NCBI GenBank assembly: GCA_030024065.1
Contig: JASEIE010000154.1
Span: forward strand, 1-8,919
Source: Thermodesulfobacteriota bacterium
Lineage (GTDB): Bacteria > Desulfobacterota > BSN033 > UBA1163
DNA: 8,919 nt
Reading direction: 5' to 3'
The notes below the pieces were generated by a model. That model saw nothing but the letters and a program-made list of their open reading frames with translations, was not told where the DNA came from and ran no database searches. Position numbers and translations under genes: made by a program. Position 1 is the stretch's first letter; each line of letters opens with the position of its first letter. Below are positions 1 to 6,595 of this stretch, piece by piece.

Positions 1-23
1 GAGCCACTTCGGCGCGGCGAAGG

Positions 24-44
24 CCCGCTGGAATTTCTAACGGG
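24..44. repeat. Small imperfect palindrome downstream of hppA
   Basis: A 21-base near-palindrome lies about 37 bases after the hppA stop codon. Its CCCG/CGGG ends flank an inner GAA-A-TTC core, with one mismatch and one G-T pair between them. It could form a short hairpin in the 3' end of the hppA transcript, but no T-run follows it, so it is not a convincing intrinsic terminator. Nothing else is visible in positions 1-80. Confidence 0.3.
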
Positions 45-80
45 GTTTACTTCTTTAAGCCCAATACTCCACTATTCCTA

Positions 81-2150
81 TTAAAAAAGTGAGATGAGCC
101 ACTTGTGAAGAACGAGGATCATCGGACCGAAGACCAGCGAGACAACGGTCATCAATTTCAAGAGGATGTTCATCGAGGGGCCGGAGGTATCCTTGAAAGG
201 ATCTCCTACGGTATCCCCCACAACAGCGGCCTTGTGAGTATCAGACCCCTTGCCTCCCAGGTTCCCCTCCTCGATCCACTTCTTCGCATTGTCCCAGGCT
301 CCGCCTGCATTGGCCATCTGAAGTGCAAGAGGCACACCCGTAGCCAGCGATCCTAAAAGCATTCCGGCCAGCGCCTCCGGACCGAGAATGCTTCCCAGTA
401 CAATGGGAATGGCCACTGCAGCCACTCCGGGGACAATCATCTCCTTCAATGCACCGGCCGTGGTGATGTCAACACACCGTGCATATTCGGCCTTTGCTGT
501 GCCCTCCATCAATCCTTTGATTTCTCTGAACTGCCTTCGTACCTCTTCCACAACATTGAAAGCAGCCCTTCCGACAGCCATCATCGTCGCTCCGGCGAAA
601 AAGTATGGAATAACGGCACCAATGAAGATACCTGCCATAATCTTATAGCCCCCTGCCAAGCTCATGATATCAATTGCAGTAAGACCCATCACCTGAGTAT
701 AGGAGAGAAAAAGGGCCAGGGCGGTTAGCGCTGCAGATCCGATTGCAAAACCTTTGGCAATCGCTGCGGTGGTATTTCCGGCTGCATCGAGAGAATCCGT
801 GATCTTCCGAATGTCCTTTCCCATATGGGCCATCTCCGCAATGCCTCCGGAATTATCTGCGATCGGTCCATAGGCATCAACGGCGACCACCATGCCGGTT
901 GTCGCCAGCATACCGATGGCGGCAAGGGCGATGCCGAAGAAACCACCCAGTTTAAAGGAAATCAGGATGGAGATTCCGATGACCACCAGAGGGATAACCG
1001 TGCTCTGACAGCTCAGGGCAAACCCATGGATGATAGTGGTGGCTGGGCCTGTGGTGCTCGCCTTTGCCAGTTTCTGGACCGATTTTCCAGATGTATAATA
1101 ATAAGCGGTAAAACCGATCACCATCCCCGCCACAATTCCTGAGAAACTTGCAAAGAAATAGGAGAGATCCCATCCGAACATAGCCAAAACCAAAAAAAAA
1201 GAACCCAAACTATAGATGACCGCGCTGGAAATGGTACCGTTGTTAAGAGCCTTCCCTGGATCGGCCTTCTCACCTGTCCTCACAAAGAAGACACCAAGAA
1301 TGGAGGCGATGATCCCGACGGCATAGAGGAGAAAAGAGAGGATGACTCCCTTGATTTTTAGTTCCGGCGTGGAGAGGGTGCTCACAGCAATGATCACTCC
1401 GGAGAGGAGTGAACCGATATACGATTCGTAGAGGTCCGCACCCATTCCTGCAACATCACCGACATTGTCTCCAACATTATCGGCAATGGTGGCTGGATTG
1501 CGTGGATCATCCTCTGGGATTCCTGCCTCTACTTTTCCCACGAGGTCTGCCCCAACATCAGCCGCTTTGGTGTAAATCCCTCCTCCCACCCTGGCAAAGA
1601 GAGCTACGGAGCTTGCCCCCATGCTGAAACCCGCGATGATTCCGGCCACCTCGGTCATCTTTTCCACCAATCCACCCGGAGCGAAGTGCCCTAAAATAAG
1701 AAATACAGCAGAAAAGGCTAAAAGGCCCAATCCTACAACGGTCAGCCCCATCACAGCTCCACCTGGAAAAGCAACGGACATAGCTTGATTAAACCCCTTT
1801 GTAGCACCCTGAGCTGTTCGGGTATTGGCCCTGGTGGAGATGCTCAATCCCACATAACCGGCCGCCAAGGAACAGACCGCTCCAACCAAGTAGGAAAGCG
1901 CGGTAAAGATGGAGAAATGCCATCCTTGACCTTTCAGCCCAATGGCCAAGAGAATCGCCACGATGACTGCAAAGATGCTGATGGCCTTATACTCTCTCTT
2001 TAAGAAAGCCATCGCCCCTTCATAGACCGCATCGGAGATGGCAACCATCTGAGGTGTTCCGGGGTCCTGCCTCATCACCTTTTTGGCCGTGTAGACGACA
2101 AAGAATAAAGCGACCATCCCTGTTAGCCCTGCAACTCCAATCCAGACCAT
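81..2150 (-). CDS. hppA: K+-dependent membrane-bound ion-translocating pyrophosphatase
   Basis: Integral membrane pyrophosphatase that hydrolyses cytoplasmic PPi and pumps H+ or Na+ across the inner membrane. The 689-residue length and dense hydrophobic segments (about 16 expected in the family) are normal. Visible PPi/Mg2+ residues include D198, D202 and K206 in the [11 protein letters not shown] segment, D224, D228, D232 and D239 in the following Asp-rich segment, D620 and K623/K624 near [11 protein letters not shown], and D646, D650 and D654 near the C-terminus. The K+-dependence determinant reads [10 protein letters not shown] (458-467), with Ala at both diagnostic positions (A462, A465) where K+-independent enzymes have Lys and Thr; this indicates the K+-dependent type. 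The ion-gate Glu is E242 (ADLYES), matching Thermotoga E246 and not the plant-type shifted Glu. Pumped ion is therefore undecided, with Na+ plausible. The ATG follows the pth stop by two bases, and its AGGAGGG site lies within the pth 3' end, so translational coupling is likely. Identification is very secure. Confidence 0.98.
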   Translation of the reverse strand: MVWIGVAGLTGMVALFFVVYTAKKVMRQDPGTPQMVAISDAVYEGAMAFLKREYKAISIFAVIVAILLAIGLKGQGWHFSIFTALSYLVGAVCSLAAGYVGLSISTRANTRTAQGATKGFNQAMSVAFPGGAVMGLTVVGLGLLAFSAVFLILGHFAPGGLVEKMTEVAGIIAGFSMGASSVALFARVGGGIYTKAADVGADLVGKVEAGIPEDDPRNPATIADNVGDNVGDVAGMGADLYESYIGSLLSGVIIAVSTLSTPELKIKGVILSFLLYAVGIIASILGVFFVRTGEKADPGKALNNGTISSAVIYSLGSFFLVLAMFGWDLSYFFASFSGIVAGMVIGFTAYYYTSGKSVQKLAKASTTGPATTIIHGFALSCQSTVIPLVVIGISILISFKLGGFFGIALAAIGMLATTGMVVAVDAYGPIADNSGGIAEMAHMGKDIRKITDSLDAAGNTTAAIAKGFAIGSAALTALALFLSYTQVMGLTAIDIMSLAGGYKIMAGIFIGAVIPYFFAGATMMAVGRAAFNVVEEVRRQFREIKGLMEGTAKAEYARCVDITTAGALKEMIVPGVAAVAIPIVLGSILGPEALAGMLLGSLATGVPLALQMANAGGAWDNAKKWIEEGNLGGKGSDTHKAAVVGDTVGDPFKDTSGPSMNILLKLMTVVSLVFGPMILVLHKWLISLF

Positions 2151-2152
2151 AA

Positions 2153-2734
2153 TTAACCCTCCTCTGTTCTGATTTTTTTCTGAAACCGATTCATTGCAGA
2201 TTGTACCCCTTCAAGAAGCATCACTTTCAAAGCCTCAGCCGCCTGATTGAGGGTTGTATTTAAAAGGAGTTGTTCGGACGCGTCAAAAGAGCTTAAAACG
2301 TAATCTGCTGACTCCATCCCTTTCGGAGGCCTTCCGATGCCCACCCTCAACCTCAGAAAGGTATTTGCCCCCAACGACTCGATGGTGGAACGGACCCCTA
2401 AATGTCCCCCATCTCCTCCCCTCACTTTGAAACGGAGCCTCCCGAACGGGAGGTCCAGATCATCGTGAATGATGATCAAATTTTCTAATCCGGACTCAAA
2501 AAAATGGATCGCCTTTTTAACCGCTTCTCCACTCCGATTCATAAACGTCATCGGTTTGAACAGGAGGACCTTCTGGGAACGGATGGAACCCATTCCGCAA
2601 AAGGCGCTGAAGCGTTTGTTGGAGAAGGATATATGATGGATTTTGGCGAGTCGATCCAACACTGAAAAGCCGATATTGTGCCGGCTCTCTTTAAATTGGA
2701 CACCAGGATTTCCCAGTCCCACGATGATTTTCAC
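2153..2734 (-). CDS. pth: Peptidyl-tRNA hydrolase
   Basis: Cytoplasmic esterase that frees tRNA from peptidyl-tRNAs dropped by stalled ribosomes. At 193 residues it has the usual length. It shows GLGNPG (6-11, N9), the catalytic His in SRHNIGF (H19), TFMNRSG (N66) and HDDLDLPFG (D91), which match E. coli N10, H20, N68 and D93. The position matching E. coli N114 is Leu (L112 in GGHLG), a departure at a tRNA/peptide-contact residue. The start is GTG at 2734, because the family N-terminus KIIVGLGNPG begins immediately after it. An ATG overlapping it at 2736 runs straight into TGA and cannot be used. The nearest good Shine-Dalgarno (GGAGGA) lies inside the end of the L25 gene, about 17 bases upstream, longer than usual, so re-initiation after L25 translation is plausible. 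The L25 stop is six bases away. This gene is followed at once by hppA. Confidence 0.97.
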   Translation of the reverse strand: MKIIVGLGNPGVQFKESRHNIGFSVLDRLAKIHHISFSNKRFSAFCGMGSIRSQKVLLFKPMTFMNRSGEAVKKAIHFFESGLENLIIIHDDLDLPFGRLRFKVRGGDGGHLGVRSTIESLGANTFLRLRVGIGRPPKGMESADYVLSSFDASEQLLLNTTLNQAAEALKVMLLEGVQSAMNRFQKKIRTEEG

Positions 2735-2740
2735 ATTCGA

Positions 2741-3382
2741 TTATTCTTTTTCCTCCTTCTCTTTTACCTCCGCTCCTTCGACCGCCTCTGCTGGCACCTC
2801 TGCCACCTTCTTCTCTTCAGCGATGGGTGGCACCACGGTAGCGATGGTAAAGTTAAGATCCGTTAAGATCTTCGCCTTCTCTACATGGATGTCTTTGACA
2901 TGAATGGAATCACCAATATTTAATGAACTGACGTCGATATTGAAGCTCTTCGGGATATCTCCCGGAAGGCATTGAACCTCAATCACCCTCCGGATCTGAT
3001 CAAGGATGCCTCCCACCTTCGTCCCTTCCGGTTTTCCTGTAAGATGGATGGGGACCTCCACCGTGACCATCACATCCATGGCCACTTCATAAAAGTCGGA
3101 GTGCAAGGCATTCTTCTGGAAGGGATCGAACTGGAGTTCCTTCACCATCACGACCTTGCGCTCGGATTGGTCGCCTTTCCATATTTCAAGGTCGATTAAG
3201 ACATTTCCTCCAGCCTCTGTCTGAAGAGTCCGCGATAATTCCTTGGTGTCGATCACCAGAGGAACCGTTTGGGCCTTTGAACCATAGAAGATGGCGGGGA
3301 TCAGTCCTCTGGTTCTCAGTTTTCTCGCAACCCCTTTTCCCACACCTTCTCTTACTTCTGCTCTCAAAAAAGGTCTTTCCAT
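2741..3382 (-). CDS. rplY: 50S ribosomal protein L25, Ctc/TL5 long form
   Basis: Ribosomal protein L25 that binds 5S rRNA in the large subunit. At 213 residues it is the long, two-domain Ctc/TL5 form and not the about 95-residue E. coli form. The N-terminal 5S-binding domain (about 1-95) has the typical GKGVARKLRTRGLIPAIFYG pattern. The C-terminal beta domain (about 100-185) contains VPIHLTGKPEG and the usual GDSIHVKDI segment. The last about 25 residues are a Glu/Lys/Ala-rich acidic tail, common in this family. The ATG at 3382 has a GGAG site eight bases upstream. The gene is downstream of prs in the same direction across a 128-bp gap filled with repeats, and is followed by pth after six bases. 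In Bacillus the homologue Ctc is stress-induced; nothing here shows such control. Confidence 0.96.
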   Translation of the reverse strand: MERPFLRAEVREGVGKGVARKLRTRGLIPAIFYGSKAQTVPLVIDTKELSRTLQTEAGGNVLIDLEIWKGDQSERKVVMVKELQFDPFQKNALHSDFYEVAMDVMVTVEVPIHLTGKPEGTKVGGILDQIRRVIEVQCLPGDIPKSFNIDVSSLNIGDSIHVKDIHVEKAKILTDLNFTIATVVPPIAEEKKVAEVPAEAVEGAEVKEKEEKE

Positions 3383-3413
3383 ATATTCACTCCTTCTTCA
3401 CCCTCCCCTCCAT

Positions 3414-3434
3414 CCCCTCCCGTCAAGGGAGGGG
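3414..3434. repeat. 8-bp GC-rich inverted repeat between prs and rplY
   Basis: CCCCTCCC and GGGAGGGG form a perfect 8-bp stem around the five-base loop GTCAA. It lies 32 bases upstream of the rplY start, in the transcribed leader if prs and rplY are cotranscribed. No T-run follows it on the minus strand, so it is not an intrinsic terminator. It abuts the second, larger palindrome at 3446-3488 and is probably part of one repetitive element. Confidence 0.6.
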
Positions 3435-3445
3435 AAAATAGAATT

Positions 3446-3488
3446 CCCTCTCCCCTTGCGCCTGCCTGCCGGTAGGCAGGGGAGAGGG
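3446..3488. repeat. Nested palindromic REP-like element in the prs–rplY gap
   Basis: The outer arms CCCTCTCCCC and GGGGAGAGGG pair perfectly over 10 bp. Between them is a second palindrome, CCTGCCT-GCCGGT-AGGCAGG (3461-3480), sharing bases with the outer right arm. Flanking text is also C/T-rich on one side and G/A-rich on the other (CCCTCCCCTCC; GGGTGAGGGG), extending the partial symmetry over about 100 bp. The composition differs sharply from the surrounding genes. I recognise both the CCCTCTCCCC…GGGGAGAGGG and the CCTGCC…GGCAGG units as motifs that recur between genes in many environmental genomes, but copy number cannot be tested here. Confidence 0.65.
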
Positions 3489-3510
3489 TAAGGGTGAGGG
3501 GAATAATATT

Positions 3511-4485
3511 TTAGACAAACAGGCAACTGACCGATTCATCCTCATAGATCCTTCGAATGGCATCTGCCAGCAGACTCGATATTGAGAATATTTTGATCTT
3601 AGGGCAGGCTTTTGCTTCCTCCCTTAGTGGAATGGTATCCGTCACAATGATCTCCTCGATAGGGGCCTCAGAGAGGATCTCCACTGCCCTTCCCGAAAGG
3701 ACGGGATGGGTGCAGCAGGCATAGACCGTTTTCGCCCCTTTCTCCATCAGGGCGTAGGCTGCCCTGGCCAATGTCCCTCCTGTATCCGCCAAATCGTCCA
3801 CCAGAACAGCGACCATGCCCTCGACATCTCCGATGATGTTCATCACCTGCGAGACATTGGGAGATTCCCTCCGTTTATCGATGATGGCCAGAGAGGTATT
3901 CAACCGCTTTGCATAGGCCCGGGCTCTCTCCACCCCTCCTGCATCCGGCGACACAATGACAACATCGTTCTTTAAACCCTTAAGATAATCCAGAAGCACA
4001 GGCGCAGCAAAGAGGTGATCCACTGGAATGTTAAAAAACCCCTGGATCTGACCTGCATGAAGATCAACGGTAAGGATCCGGGAGGCACCTGCCGTGGTGA
4101 TCAGGTCCGCAATCAATTTTGCGGAGATGGGCGCCCGGGGAGATACTTTTCGATCCTGCCTTGCATATCCATAGTAAGGCAAAACAGCCGTAATCCTCTC
4201 GGCAGAAGCCCTTTTCAATGCATCAATCAGGATGAGAAGCTCCATCAGGTTAGTGTTGACGGGATAGCAGATGGACTGGACCACAAAGACATCCATCCCG
4301 CGGACACTCTCATTAATCTCGACATTGATCTCTCCGTCGCTGAAATTCTTCACCAGGGACTTCCCGATCGTTGTTCCCAGATGTTTGGTAATCTTCTCCA
4401 CCAATTCGGTATTCGAATTTCCGGTGAAGATCCTCAACCAGTCGAGGTTCTTATCCTTCTCCAACACGGCCCTTCTCCTCACCAT
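3511..4485 (-). CDS. prs: Ribose-phosphate pyrophosphokinase (PRPP synthase)
   Basis: Makes 5-phosphoribosyl-1-pyrophosphate from ribose-5-phosphate and ATP for purine, pyrimidine, His, Trp and NAD synthesis. The 324-residue class I enzyme shows FTGNSN near the start, the ATP site [10 protein letters not shown] with the following SPRAPISAK loop, the metal-binding signature [28 protein letters not shown], the catalytic loop IIDKRR and the PRPP/ribose-phosphate loop [10 protein letters not shown]. The reading frame stays open upstream through the tRNA gene, but ATG 4485 is chosen because AGGAGG sits five to six bases before it and the family normally starts about 15 residues before the FTGNSN motif. 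An 18-bp imperfect hairpin ends five bases before the ribosome-binding site. tRNA-Gln lies just upstream on the same strand, so cotranscription with processing of the tRNA is likely. Identification is very secure. Confidence 0.98.
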   Translation of the reverse strand: MVRRRAVLEKDKNLDWLRIFTGNSNTELVEKITKHLGTTIGKSLVKNFSDGEINVEINESVRGMDVFVVQSICYPVNTNLMELLILIDALKRASAERITAVLPYYGYARQDRKVSPRAPISAKLIADLITTAGASRILTVDLHAGQIQGFFNIPVDHLFAAPVLLDYLKGLKNDVVIVSPDAGGVERARAYAKRLNTSLAIIDKRRESPNVSQVMNIIGDVEGMVAVLVDDLADTGGTLARAAYALMEKGAKTVYACCTHPVLSGRAVEILSEAPIEEIIVTDTIPLREEAKACPKIKIFSISSLLADAIRRIYEDESVSCLFV

Positions 4486-4490
4486 TGAAT

Positions 4491-4496
4491 CCTCCT
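4491..4496 (-). promoter_or_regulatory. Ribosome-binding site that fixes the prs start
   Basis: AGGAGG on the minus strand, five bases before ATG 4485. It decides between this start and a spurious upstream extension that would translate the tRNA-Gln gene. It lies directly beside the large hairpin at 4501-4556. Confidence 0.8.
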
Positions 4497-4500
4497 GCTC

Positions 4501-4556
4501 GAAAGTAGAAAGTGGAAGGTGGCAGGTCGTAAACCAAATTTCTACTTTCCACTTTC
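4501..4556 (-). repeat. 18-bp imperfect inverted repeat between tRNA-Gln and prs
   Basis: Arms 4501-4518 and 4539-4556 pair over 18 positions with one mismatch and two G-T pairs, around a 20-base loop. The arms are made of repeated GAAAGT/GGAAAGT units. On the transcript it starts seven bases after the tRNA CCA end and ends five bases before the prs Shine-Dalgarno, so it could act as an RNA-processing or stability element or limit access to the prs site. It may instead be a copy of a dispersed intergenic repeat. Confidence 0.65.
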
Positions 4557-4562
4557 TGAAAA

Positions 4563-4637
4563 TGGCTGGGGTGGGAGGATTCGAACCTCCGAATCCAGGT
4601 TCCAAAGACCTGTGTCTTACCGCTTGACGACACCCCA
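4563..4637 (-). tRNA. tRNA-Gln (anticodon UUG)
   Basis: Read on the minus strand, the 75-base gene begins TGGGGTG and closes with CACCCCA, then discriminator G and an encoded CCA. The seven-pair acceptor stem is perfect. The D arm is GTC…GAC with AAGCGGTAA in the loop, the anticodon stem CAGGT/ACCTG encloses CTTTGGA (anticodon TTG, reading CAA), and the T arm GGAGG/CCTCC encloses TTCGAAT. All parts are intact. Its place immediately upstream of prs matches the arrangement I recall from Geobacter-type genomes. No convincing promoter is seen: a TTATAA-like box about 18 bases before the tRNA lacks a good -35 element. Confidence 0.96.
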
Positions 4638-4818
4638 ATCTATTAAGCCTTATAAATCCTAAAATGCTTATTGACTTAACTCATAACGAATCGACTATCT
4701 TTCTGATATATATGGATAATTCCTTGGCATATTTTTTCTGAGCGACATTCGTAATTAACTTGTAATATCATGGTGTTGCCCCCTTTTATTATGAGCAAAA
4801 TCAATAGGCATTAATCCT

Positions 4819-4901
4819 AAATTCAAAGTACTAAGCACTAAACAATTCTTCATTGAAAAATTGATTCTATTTTTGAATTTAGTGCTTAGAATTTAGAATT
4901 T
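4819..4901. repeat. 83-bp palindromic element between ispE and tRNA-Gln
   Basis: Arms 4819-4842 and 4878-4901 pair over 24 positions with two mismatches and one G-T pair; CTAAGCACTAAA/TTTAGTGCTTAG is perfect over 12 bp. A short CAATT…AATTG repeat lies within the 35-base loop. The element is AT-rich, has no open reading frame, and begins six bases after the ispE stop. A transcript leaving ispE would fold it into a long hairpin, so it could protect the mRNA 3' end or weaken read-through. It could equally be a miniature mobile element. There is no T-run typical of a strong intrinsic terminator. The rest of the 4638-4907 gap shows no gene. Confidence 0.7.
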
Positions 4902-4907
4902 CACAAA

Positions 4908-5762
4908 TCAGGGGATGCTGCGGGCTTTTATTACGGTCCAGCCTCTTTCTTTAACCCTATTTTTTACTTTTCTATAGGCCTCCGAAGCCTTTTCCTCTTC
5001 GGAGAAGAGGCCGAAAACAGTCGGGCCACTTCCCGTCATCATAGCTCCCATTGCTCCCGCCGAGGTAAGCATTCTTTTCATGGTGCCGATTTCTGAATAT
5101 TCCACGGACACCACGCCTTCCAAATCGTTCCAAAGGAGGCGAACAATACCCTCTGATGTTTTTAATAACTTATGAAGATTAAAATGATATTTCACTTTTG
5201 TCAATATGGAATTTTGGTAAGCCCAGCGGGTTGACACCTCAAAATCCGGGTAGATGAGGATGTACCAGAAACTGGGTAGTGTAATTTTTCTCAATCTCTC
5301 CCCTATTCCCGAACCGATGGCAGCCCCCTCGAAGAGAAAGAAAGGGACATCTGCTCCAATCTCCTTTCCCATCTCCATCAACTCCTTTTTCATCAGGTTC
5401 ATCTTCAGGAGTTGATTTAAGGCCTTCAGGGTTGTGGCCGCATTACTGCTTCCCCCTCCGAGCCCGGCTCCAAGGGGAATTCTCTTTTCGATTTTGATAT
5501 CAATCCCCTCCCTGTAGTCCGATCTTTTTAAAATGGACTGAGCTGCCTGATAAACGAGATTCCTCTTCCCGATCGGAAGGTCAGGATGGTCTGTCGTAAT
5601 ACGAATCCCTCTCTCTCTCTTTAAGGAGACGTGGAGCGTATCGTGAAGACTGATCTTCTGAAGGATGGTCTTCACCTCATGGTATCCATCCTCCCTTTTC
5701 ATGAGGATCTCCAACCGTAGATTGACCTTCGCAGGAGATTCTAAATGAAGTTTCTCCACCAT
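4908..5762 (-). CDS. ispE: 4-diphosphocytidyl-2-C-methyl-D-erythritol kinase
   Basis: GHMP-family kinase that phosphorylates CDP-methylerythritol with ATP in the non-mevalonate (MEP) pathway to isoprenoid precursors. At 284 residues the length is typical. The three GHMP motifs are present in order: SPAKVNLRLEI (9-19) with catalytic K12; the ATP loop IPLGAGLGGGSSNAAT (95-110); and MMTGSGPTVFGLF (241-253). The catalytic Asp is D138 in GADVPFFL, so the active site is intact. The product is cytoplasmic. The ATG at 5762 has only a weak AAGG about 11 bases upstream, and the preceding lipoprotein gene stops 30 bases away, so both are probably read from the promoter at 6294-6322. A large palindrome follows the stop codon. 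Confidence 0.97.
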   Translation of the reverse strand: MVEKLHLESPAKVNLRLEILMKREDGYHEVKTILQKISLHDTLHVSLKRERGIRITTDHPDLPIGKRNLVYQAAQSILKRSDYREGIDIKIEKRIPLGAGLGGGSSNAATTLKALNQLLKMNLMKKELMEMGKEIGADVPFFLFEGAAIGSGIGERLRKITLPSFWYILIYPDFEVSTRWAYQNSILTKVKYHFNLHKLLKTSEGIVRLLWNDLEGVVSVEYSEIGTMKRMLTSAGAMGAMMTGSGPTVFGLFSEEEKASEAYRKVKNRVKERGWTVIKARSIP

Positions 5763-5792
5763 TTTTAATAAGCCTTACATTACCAATCACGA

Positions 5793-6266
5793 TCAATTTT
5801 TCGAAGGAGGAAGAATTTGGATCTCTATGGGTCCCACCCGAATTTCGATTCTCTTTGTCTCATCATCCCTGGGAAGGATGTAGATGACACTGCTCCATCC
5901 CTCTTTAATAAAGGTGAGCATCACATTGTGAAGCTCGAAATTGCTCACCAGCCTCCATTGATGGTTTGGCATCTGTTCCTTAAAAAAGTTGGCCAATCTT
6001 TCCATCTCCCCCTTTCCTTCGTAGACAAGAAGGCCGGTCCGGGTTGCCCTGGTTTCATATACGAAAGATTCTTTTCTGTTGAGATTCATCCCTGGAGGTA
6101 AGGGGATATCCTCAAATCGATAAGAGGTGACGATCGGCTTTTCTGCCTCCGGTTCCCTCTCCCGGATCGTGCGAAATGAGAAGAGATCCCCGCACCCGAA
6201 ACCTCCTGTGACAAGAACAAGAATGACTCCTGCCCAAAGTAAACGCTTCCATTCTCTTCTTACCAT
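5793..6266 (-). CDS. Small conserved-looking lipoprotein of unknown function
   Basis: A 157-residue protein with a lipoprotein-type N-terminus: basic MVRREWKR, a hydrophobic stretch (about 9-22) and Cys25 in GGFGC. The lipobox is not canonical because Gly occupies the -3 position, but it fits the looser bacterial lipobox pattern. After a Glu-rich linker, the mature part contains IPLPPGM, then a compact alternating strand/helix domain (about 45-150) with YETRATRTGLLVYEGKG and an amphipathic helix ERLANFFKEQMP. I recognise this pattern (an 'I-P-x-P-x-G' opening followed by 'G-x-L-x-Y-x-G' and a helix ending 'W-R-L-V') from small deltaproteobacterial lipoproteins, but have no function for it. 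ATG 6266 is well supported by AAGGAGG seven bases upstream and a consensus-like promoter. It is likely in an operon with ispE. Confidence 0.85.
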   Translation of the reverse strand: MVRREWKRLLWAGVILVLVTGGFGCGDLFSFRTIREREPEAEKPIVTSYRFEDIPLPPGMNLNRKESFVYETRATRTGLLVYEGKGEMERLANFFKEQMPNHQWRLVSNFELHNVMLTFIKEGWSSVIYILPRDDETKRIEIRVGPIEIQILPPSKN

Positions 6267-6293
6267 CTCTCGCCTCCTTAAACTTTTCTGTTT

Positions 6294-6322
6294 ATCATAG
6301 GAGAGGCCATCCTTTTTTTCAA
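6294..6322 (-). promoter_or_regulatory. Sigma-70-like promoter for the lipoprotein–ispE operon
   Basis: On the minus strand TTGAAA (6317-6322) and TATGAT (6294-6299) are separated by exactly 17 bases, each matching the sigma-70 consensus at five of six positions. Transcription would start near 6287, giving a leader of about 20 bases that still contains the GGAGG site before ATG 6266. This is the best-formed promoter in the window. Confidence 0.65.
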
Positions 6323-6595
6323 GTGTTTTTTCTCATGGAACTTCACTATCCTTTTTCTCCTTCTCCAACTTAATTATGCAATTTTTAGCCATACCCGGGG
6401 AGAAAATGGCAAAAAATCTCCCATTTTTCCCATCATAAAATGTGATATCCTAATAAATCCCTTTTTAATACAAAGGGTTACAAACATTTTTCAATTTGGT
6501 ATTAAAATTGCTCATTTAAATATGTTTTTACCCTGGAACAGCCTAACTAATGTCTTCTACGAGGGAGAGTTTCATCTACTAAAAAAGGAAGAACG
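6323..6595. other. AT-rich divergent intergenic region
   Basis: No gene is seen here between the leftward lipoprotein promoter and the rightward PqqD-like gene. It holds three small inverted repeats: GGGAGA/TCTCCC (6398-6403, 6417-6422) followed by ATTTTT, CCCTTT/AAAGGG (6459-6464, 6472-6477), and CAATTT/AAATTG (6492-6497, 6505-6510). The last lies where a promoter or operator for the PqqD-like gene would be expected, but no -35/-10 pair stands out. AAGGAAG a few bases before ATG 6596 is a usable ribosome-binding site. Confidence 0.5.

Noticed and set aside
388..648. Plus-strand open frames opposite hppA
   Set aside because: All are antisense to hppA, whose catalytic residues are intact from end to end.
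4015..4488. 157-codon open frame on the plus strand inside prs
   Set aside because: It is antisense to a fully recognisable prs gene, has low-complexity chance-like composition and no family resemblance.
4271..4627. 118-codon plus-strand frame across prs and the tRNA
   Set aside because: It crosses the tRNA gene in antisense and has no credible start signal or homology.
4486..4638. Extension of the prs frame upstream to a TTG at 4638
   Set aside because: It would translate the intact tRNA-Gln gene and the hairpin; ATG 4485 has an ideal AGGAGG and fits the family N-terminus.
6398..6428. GGGAGA/TCTCCC hairpin followed by ATTTTT as a plus-strand terminator
   Set aside because: The loop is 13 bases, the stem only six, and no plus-strand gene lies upstream within the window to be terminated.
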